Assembly: GCA_944389945.1 (NCBI GenBank) | Contig: CALXOF010000013.1 | Location: forward strand, 1 to 64,000 | Length of the DNA stretch: 64,000 nt | Reading direction: 5' to 3' | From: an uncultured Kiritimatiellota bacterium | Lineage (GTDB): Bacteria > Verrucomicrobiota > Kiritimatiellia > RFP12 > DVOR01 | Part shown: positions 60,901 to 64,000 of the stretch, in pieces | How positions within the stretch are numbered: position 1 is the first letter of the stretch | How the letters are laid out: each line of letters starts with the position of its first letter | Made by a program: the position numbers and the translations under genes | The notes under the pieces: model-generated | Database searches by the model: none | What the model saw: the letters and a program-made list of their open reading frames with translations, nothing else | What the model was told of the DNA's origin: nothing

Positions 60901-61513
60901 GCAGGTCGTCGTCCTCCGCGTCTTCCTCGGGGAGCCAGAGGGTCTCGATGGGGAAGAGTCGACCGGGGATGGTGACAACGGGGGCGCCGTCGAAGAAGTC
61001 GGCGAAGCGTTCGGCGTCGAGCGTGGCGGAGGAGACGACGACGCGGAGGTCGGGACGGCGCGGTAGGGCGCGCTTGAGCAGGCCGAGCAGGAAGTCGATG
61101 TTGAGCGAACGCTCGTGGGCCTCGTCGATGATGAGGGTGGAATAACGACGGAAGAGCGGGTCGTCGCGCGTCTCGGCCAACAGGATGCCGTCGGTCATCA
61201 ACTTGAACCGCGTCTGCTGCGAGGTCTTGCGCTCGAAACGGTGCTGATACCCCACTGCCGCGCCCAGGGGCGTACCGATTTCCTCGGCCAGGCGGCGGGC
61301 CATGGCAATGGCCGCCAGACGCCGCGGTTGGGTGACGCCGATCATCCCGCGGGCCTCTGGACGGGCCAGGTGCGCGAGCTTGGGAAGCTGGGTAGTCTTG
61401 CCGCTACCCGTATCGCCGCAGACAATCGTGACGGGACTCTTGCGGAGCGTCTCAATCAATTCGTCCGCATGCGCGGCAATGGGCAATTCTGGCGGGATAG
61501 TCAGGCGATTCAT
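57929..61513 (-). CDS. hrpA: ATP-dependent RNA helicase HrpA
   Basis: 1194 residues, close to E. coli HrpA (1300). DEAH/RHA helicase motifs are clear: GDTGSGKTTQ (33-42), TQPRRLAAIAMA, DEAH (130-133), SSATLDAERF and ARQRMGRCGR. HA2/OB domains follow and the HrpA-specific C-terminal half begins near 630. It acts on mRNA and on stalled or collided ribosomes. ATG 61513 is 7 nt after an extended -10 box; an upstream in-frame start lies in repeat DNA and would precede the promoter. Confidence 0.92.
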   Translation of the reverse strand: MNRLTIPPELPIAAHADELIETLRKSPVTIVCGDTGSGKTTQLPKLAHLARPEARGMIGVTQPRRLAAIAMARRLAEEIGTPLGAAVGYQHRFERKTSQQTRFKLMTDGILLAETRDDPLFRRYSTLIIDEAHERSLNIDFLLGLLKRALPRRPDLRVVVSSATLDAERFADFFDGAPVVTIPGRLFPIETLWLPEEDAEDDDLPRRVANAVDLLGPESGDILVFLPGERDIRECMAFLEGRHLPRTECLPLLASLPPGEQARAFRPSQNRRIILATNVAETSVTIPGIRAVIDTGLARIKRYSAQRHVQTLRVEPISQASARQRMGRCGRVGPGTCVRLYSQEDYARREAHTAPEIKRTALAGVILTMADHRFGRIEDFPFLEPPAGAAIREGYRELLELGAIRRRESPDKSEGWSLTGIGRALAAFPLEPRFARILLAAESEQNLRDALTVVAALACDEPLLRPLDKSAQADQQHARFRSPNSDFTARLRLWAWWNDPSQGTSETQRRRRCKAAFVSYPKMREWANIRAQLEDLCLQRRLSVAENRGGEAGLHRALLCGLLSRIGHYDREARDYRGAFAVRFALFPGSGLAKAAKREERRPERPAAKPKGDVLPDSREWVLAGELVETSRLFGRTVACIDPRWIEPIAGPLCRVHRHSAFWDPDKGFVRVHEDVTLFGLPLAKGRLRDLSRLDPEAARRFFIADALTVPDAIRNPPAWLAANWARQRLLEQLTALRRDARDTLRERLIAFYEERLPADVCNAPALKKCPPLPLAGDAFAVDDDTLRDFPDTLTVGGHAFPLVYKHDPGASDDGVTLVTDPDHLPLLQGFHAEWLVPGLLPDKVMWLLNALPSRVRHVLGPLPELQSLILSRAKPYARPLGETLFCLLRDECGVRVDETPWAEDKLPPHLRMNFRVEKVGDVLGQGRNLKPLLDLFAPQSAPKPKSAAIADPALAALARRKECLDELRALLGNQAKNLEAIPSPTATVKLFAKNAGLSLERLGRDILDRALQEVCLSPDLPPDADALKSRLSACRKRLQSTVADLRRRALYILAETARLEHAAQTATGVYPDTLEDILDQLAWLVYDGFVAATPQAWLDRYPLILEGVADRLERARNNPAGDRRKAEPVLRHWQRYKDFLALPKKPRHDPIALTDYRWSIEVLRLCAFSPNLPPPSRPTDKTLDALWTRVLNP

Positions 61514-61520
61514 GCGGAGA

Positions 61521-61529
61521 ATTATAGCA
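61521..61529 (-). promoter_or_regulatory. Extended -10 box of hrpA
   Basis: On the minus strand TGC-TATAAT ends 7 nt before ATG 61513. Confidence 0.7.
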
Positions 61530-61583
61530 AGATAGGAAGCTTGGAGGTTTAGACACTTGGAGGCTTGGTGCCATTGCACCGTG

Positions 61584-61643
61584 AGGAACCACAGATTCCG
61601 CAGATTAAAGCAGATTTTTGGCGTGCTACCGCACGCAGGACGC
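61584..61643. repeat. Family C hairpin repeat, copy 7
   Basis: CAGATT units, then stem GCGTGC/GCACGC (61621-61636) with loop TACC and CAGGACGC. GGAAGTTTGGAGGTTT-type tracts flank it on both sides (61535-61567, 61648-61683). Confidence 0.8.
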
Positions 61644-61699
61644 TCTAGGGAAGTTTGGAGGTTTAGAGGTTTGGAGGCTTGGTCTTCTTGGAGCCTCGT

Positions 61700-61796
61700 C
61701 CGTCGCCCCGCAGGGACGCTCCGTGGCCGTGGAAGGTTTGGCCCTGCGGGCCTGCACGTTCCGTTTTCCGTTCTCCGGGGCGGCGTTAGCCGCCCC
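61700..61796. repeat. Family B repeat, copy 10
   Basis: First hairpin near 61701-61718, middle hairpin GGCCC/GGGCC, TTCCG units, then GGGGCGGC/GCCGCCCC (61777-61796), which ends 2 nt from the Sel1 gene stop and could act as its terminator. Confidence 0.85.
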
Positions 61797-61797
61797 T

Positions 61798-62634
61798 TTA
61801 CTCCTTGGATTCCAAATCTCTCAGCACTTGCGCGGCCTCACGGTCTCCCTGTTGGGCGGCTTGCCGCAACCAAAACTTGGCCCTCTGAACCGACCGCTCC
61901 ACGCCCTTCCCGGAAAGATAGCACAGCGCGAGATTGAATTGCGCAAAGGCATCCCCCTGCTCCGCGGCCCTGCGGAACCACTTGGTGGCCTCCTCATAGG
62001 ACTGCGCCACGCCTTGCCCGGTGTAATAGTAGCCACCCAAGTTGCATTGCGCCAAGACCACTCCTTGTTCCGCGGCCTTGCGAAGCCACTTGGCGGACTC
62101 CGCATAAGACTGCCCCACCCCTTTGCCGGCGGCATAGTAAATCCCTAGGTTGCATTGCGCCCGGGCATCCCCTTGCTCTGCGGCCTTGCGATACCACTTC
62201 GCCGCCTCCCCATAGGATTGCGTCACACCCTGGCCGCGGTCATAGAACAAAGCGAGGTTGTACTGCGCTTGCCCAATCCCCTGCTCCGCGGCCTTACGGT
62301 ACCATTTGGCCGCTTCCTCATAAGATTGCGCCACGCCAAGGCCATTCTCATAGCACACCCCAAGGTTGTGTTGCGCCTTGGCAAGCCCTTGTTCCGCGGC
62401 CTTGCGATACCATTTCGCCGCCTCCGGGTAGGACTGTTCCGCGCCCTGACCAAAGAAATAGCTGAGGCCAAGGGCGAACTGCGCCTGCGCATCCCCTTGC
62501 TCCGCGGCCGCGCGATACTGCACGACCGCCTCCCCGCCTTGTCCTCCGCGAGGCGTGGCGGCAGAAGCCCCCATAGTAACAAGGACACTTCCAAGACAAA
62601 CGACGACCAACGCAACCAAACGACAGCTTCTCAT
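61798..62634 (-). CDS. Secreted Sel1-repeat protein
   Basis: 278 residues. The signal peptide (about 1-26, VALVVVCLGSVLVTMGASA) is followed by seven Sel1-type 36-residue repeats of the form A-x-x-W-Y-R-K-A-A-E-Q-G-x-A-x-A-Q-x-N-L-G-x-x-Y-x-x-G-x-G-V. Sel1 proteins are solenoid scaffolds for protein-protein contacts, often periplasmic. ATG 62634 follows CGGAGG; an upstream in-frame ATG at 62649 has none. The repeats are almost identical in places, so the copy number may vary between strains. Confidence 0.9.
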   Translation of the reverse strand: MRSCRLVALVVVCLGSVLVTMGASAATPRGGQGGEAVVQYRAAAEQGDAQAQFALGLSYFFGQGAEQSYPEAAKWYRKAAEQGLAKAQHNLGVCYENGLGVAQSYEEAAKWYRKAAEQGIGQAQYNLALFYDRGQGVTQSYGEAAKWYRKAAEQGDARAQCNLGIYYAAGKGVGQSYAESAKWLRKAAEQGVVLAQCNLGGYYYTGQGVAQSYEEATKWFRRAAEQGDAFAQFNLALCYLSGKGVERSVQRAKFWLRQAAQQGDREAAQVLRDLESKE

Positions 62635-63014
62635 GCAAACCTCCGTCATTTGACCAGAATCTTAAACGCCTCAACGCTCCTGTTGGATACGCCATTATGA
62701 TACCACATAGAAAGAACCCAATACTGTTCCATGAAAGTGCAATAGTGTCCTGGAAAAATAAAGGAACCGCAGATTCCGCAGATTGGTTGCAGATTATGGG
62801 CGTGTTACCGCACGCAGGACTGCCAGATTGTTTTGAGAATTGGACGCCTTGAGGCACCCCATCCTAGAGCCCTATTCGTCCTATTTGTCCTACCACGCCG
62901 CTTGTGAACATCGTCGCGGGAAACTTCCCTGTGCACGACTGCCCTATTCTCTGCGCTCCGCCAATATTCCTTAAATTATGGTATAAGAGAACAAAAGAAA
63001 GACGGCGTTGTCCG
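62635..63014. other. Intergenic region
   Basis: No gene. It contains family C copy 8 (62762-62828), GTCCTAT units (about 62870-62893) and a -10-like TATAAG near 62980 ahead of the GNAT gene. Confidence 0.6.
62762..62828. repeat. Family C hairpin repeat, copy 8
   Basis: CAGATT units, stem GCGTGT/GCACGC (62800-62815, closing G-U pair at the loop), loop TACC, CAGGACTGCCAG. Confidence 0.8.
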
Positions 63015-63454
63015 ATGACCATCAGCAAACTGTCAGAAGAATATCTTGAGACCTGTGTGGACCTCTTTATTGAGGTCTTCACGAAGGAGCCATGGAATGA
63101 TGTCTATGAATCGCGAGAACAGGTCGTGGCCTTCTTCCGAAGTCACATGGACAACAACTACTTTATAGGCTATATTTTGGCGGAGGGAGACAGCGTCATC
63201 GCCTTGTGCCTGGGGATGAAGAAGCCCTGGTTCAAGGGAATGGAATATTACATTGACCAATTCTGCGTGCGCCCCGACTTGCAACACAAGGGAATTGGCA
63301 CCCATTTCTTGACGCTTATCGAGCAGGAAATCCGGCGCGGGGGATGAACGCGCTCCTGTTGAATACCGAGCAAGGTTTCCCCTCGGAACGGTTTTACCTA
63401 AAGAACGGCTTTCAGCTCATTGAAGGTCTCAACACCCTTGCAAAAGAGATCTGA
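63015..63454 (+). pseudogene. GNAT acetyltransferase interrupted by a frameshift
   Basis: The first part (63015-63347) encodes GNAT motifs: YIDQFCVRPDLQHKGIGTHFLTLIEQEI (acetyl-CoA-binding Q/RxxGxG/A). It stops at TGA 63345 just after a run of five G (63339-63343). The missing C-terminus is in another frame: ATG 63344 to 63454 encodes MNALLLNTEQGFPSERFYLKNGFQ, the normal GNAT ending. One more G in the run would restore a 147-residue enzyme. Either a sequencing error, a real mutation, phase variation in the G run, or ATGA-coupled translation of two pieces. Confidence 0.75.
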
Positions 63455-63522
63455 CTGGAGCGTGCATCCTGTTTTCACGACTCAAAGAGTCTCTCCCCTG
63501 CGCCCCCAAAAGGGTCTTTCGC

Positions 63523-63632
63523 GGACCCCTAAGGGTTTCGACCCGGACCACTATAGGGTCTCGCCCCCGACCACTATAGTGGTTGACCTCGGACCACTAT
63601 AGGGTCTCACCGTGGACCCTTAAGGGTTTCTC
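63523..63632. repeat. Family A palindrome array, copy 4
   Basis: Reverse orientation, five modules: ACCCCTAAGGGT, ACCACTATAGGGT, ACCACTATAGTGGT, ACCACTATAGGGT, ACCCTTAAGGGT. The longest array. Confidence 0.85.
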
Positions 63633-63702
63633 CAAAAGCCCTCCCGCCCCCAGAGAGAGGGTTGAAAATGGCCTCTATATCCTCTATATAATAAGGTAAG
63701 GG

Positions 63703-63728
63703 AAGGGGCGGCGTTTTCCGCCCCCGGA
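63703..63728. repeat. Family B repeat, copy 11 (partial)
   Basis: GGGGCGG/CCGCCCC hairpin followed by one GGAGAACGGGG unit. Confidence 0.55.
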
Positions 63729-63784
63729 GAACGGGGAAAGTTTTCCGCGAAGACGTAATAGGAGAAGGGGCGTAACGTCGCTCC

Positions 63785-64000
63785 TCAGTGCACGGGTTCG
63801 ACGGCGGTGTCGAGGAGTTGATGGGTCTTGGGGTCGAAGACCAGGCCAATGCGGTGGATAGTCTGGGCGGAGGCAAGATAGGGCAAGTCGTAACGGCGGT
63901 CGCGAATTTGCGCGAGGGCCTCCTCGGCCGTGCCGCCAACCTTGAGTTCGAAGATGAAGACACGCCCGAAGGCGTCGGCCACGAGATCGGCACGCCCCTG
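63785..64000 (-). CDS. PD-(D/E)XK nuclease-family protein, C-terminal end (partial)
   Basis: The last 71 residues of a gene that runs off the window. GRADLVADAFGRVFIFELKVGGTAEEALAQI has the D...ExK pattern of the PD-(D/E)XK domain found at the end of the AAA-ATPase-like DUF1703 proteins. RYDLPYLA and IGLVFDPKTHQL complete the typical ending. These proteins are numerous in gut anaerobes; their role is unclear. Stop TGA at 63785-63787. Confidence 0.8.
   Translation of the reverse strand, partial: QGRADLVADAFGRVFIFELKVGGTAEEALAQIRDRRYDLPYLASAQTIHRIGLVFDPKTHQLLDTAVEPVH

Larger units (their letters stand above)
63455..63784. other. Intergenic region with palindrome array
   Basis: No gene. It contains family A copy 4 (63523-63632), a TATA-rich stretch (about 63672-63695) like the one after copy 2, and a short family B copy (63703-63728). 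Confidence 0.6.

Overview
The window looks like one contig of a GC-rich, Gram-negative-type bacterial chromosome. Supporting features are a lipid A-type acyltransferase, lipoproteins with clean lipoboxes and a large LPS/capsule-style glycosyltransferase cluster. The mix of BspA-type LRR protein, GH2 glycosidase, Sel1 repeats, RhuM, a DUF1703-type PD-(D/E)XK protein and very abundant intergenic hairpin repeats suggests a gut or sediment member of the PVC group (Kiritimatiellota/Verrucomicrobiota). That placement is inference; no rRNA is present to confirm it.

Layout. 1-6.1 kb: a BspA-like LRR protein and an AT-richer two-gene DUF262 (GmrSD-like) restriction operon. 6.3-12.9 kb: a truncated, apparently catalytically dead DnaE-like protein with a small partner, a Cof-type HAD phosphatase, a repeat lipoprotein, a zinc-ribbon membrane protein, a secreted GH2 glycosidase and tRNA-Thr(CGT). 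12.95-36.17 kb: a 23.2-kb element integrated in that tRNA, bounded by exact 51-bp direct repeats, with its integrase next to the right end. It carries a portal-like protein, a MuF head protein ending in a PBECR-type nuclease, TerS, an HK97-gp10-like protein, a ParB-methyltransferase, RusA, RecT-like and DUF2800 recombination proteins, and a replication protein with a five-iteron array inside its own gene. It also has HigBA and CI/Cro-like regulators. No large terminase, complete capsid or tail genes were seen, so it is a satellite-like or decayed prophage. 36.3-51.4 kb: glycosyltransferases, two of them two-domain (one joined through a 12-G tract), an LpxL-type acyltransferase, an HNH protein and leuA. 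leuA sits behind a leucine-rich leader peptide and an attenuator hairpin. 51.5-64 kb: housekeeping genes (M50 protease, ychF, D,D-carboxypeptidase, BamE-like lipoprotein, rsmE, tyrA, hrpA), RhuM, Sel1, a frameshifted GNAT and the end of a PD-(D/E)XK protein.

Three genome-wide habits stand out. (1) Several dispersed repeat families consist of hairpins whose stems differ from copy to copy but stay complementary. One family lies inside coding genes in a constant reading frame, like Rickettsia palindromic elements. (2) A second kind of repeat is an array of half-sites built on CCACTATAGTGG. (3) Many genes start 6-10 nt after an extended -10 box (TGN-TATAAT), which implies leaderless or nearly leaderless mRNAs. 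Genes inside the phage element instead use strong Shine-Dalgarno sites and 4-bp stop/start overlaps.

How the genes work together: the element has its own integration, lysis-lysogeny, replication and addiction modules and probably relies on another phage for packaging and structure. The glycosyltransferases and the acyltransferase probably build a variable cell-surface glycan. The GmrSD pair and HigBA are defence or stability functions.
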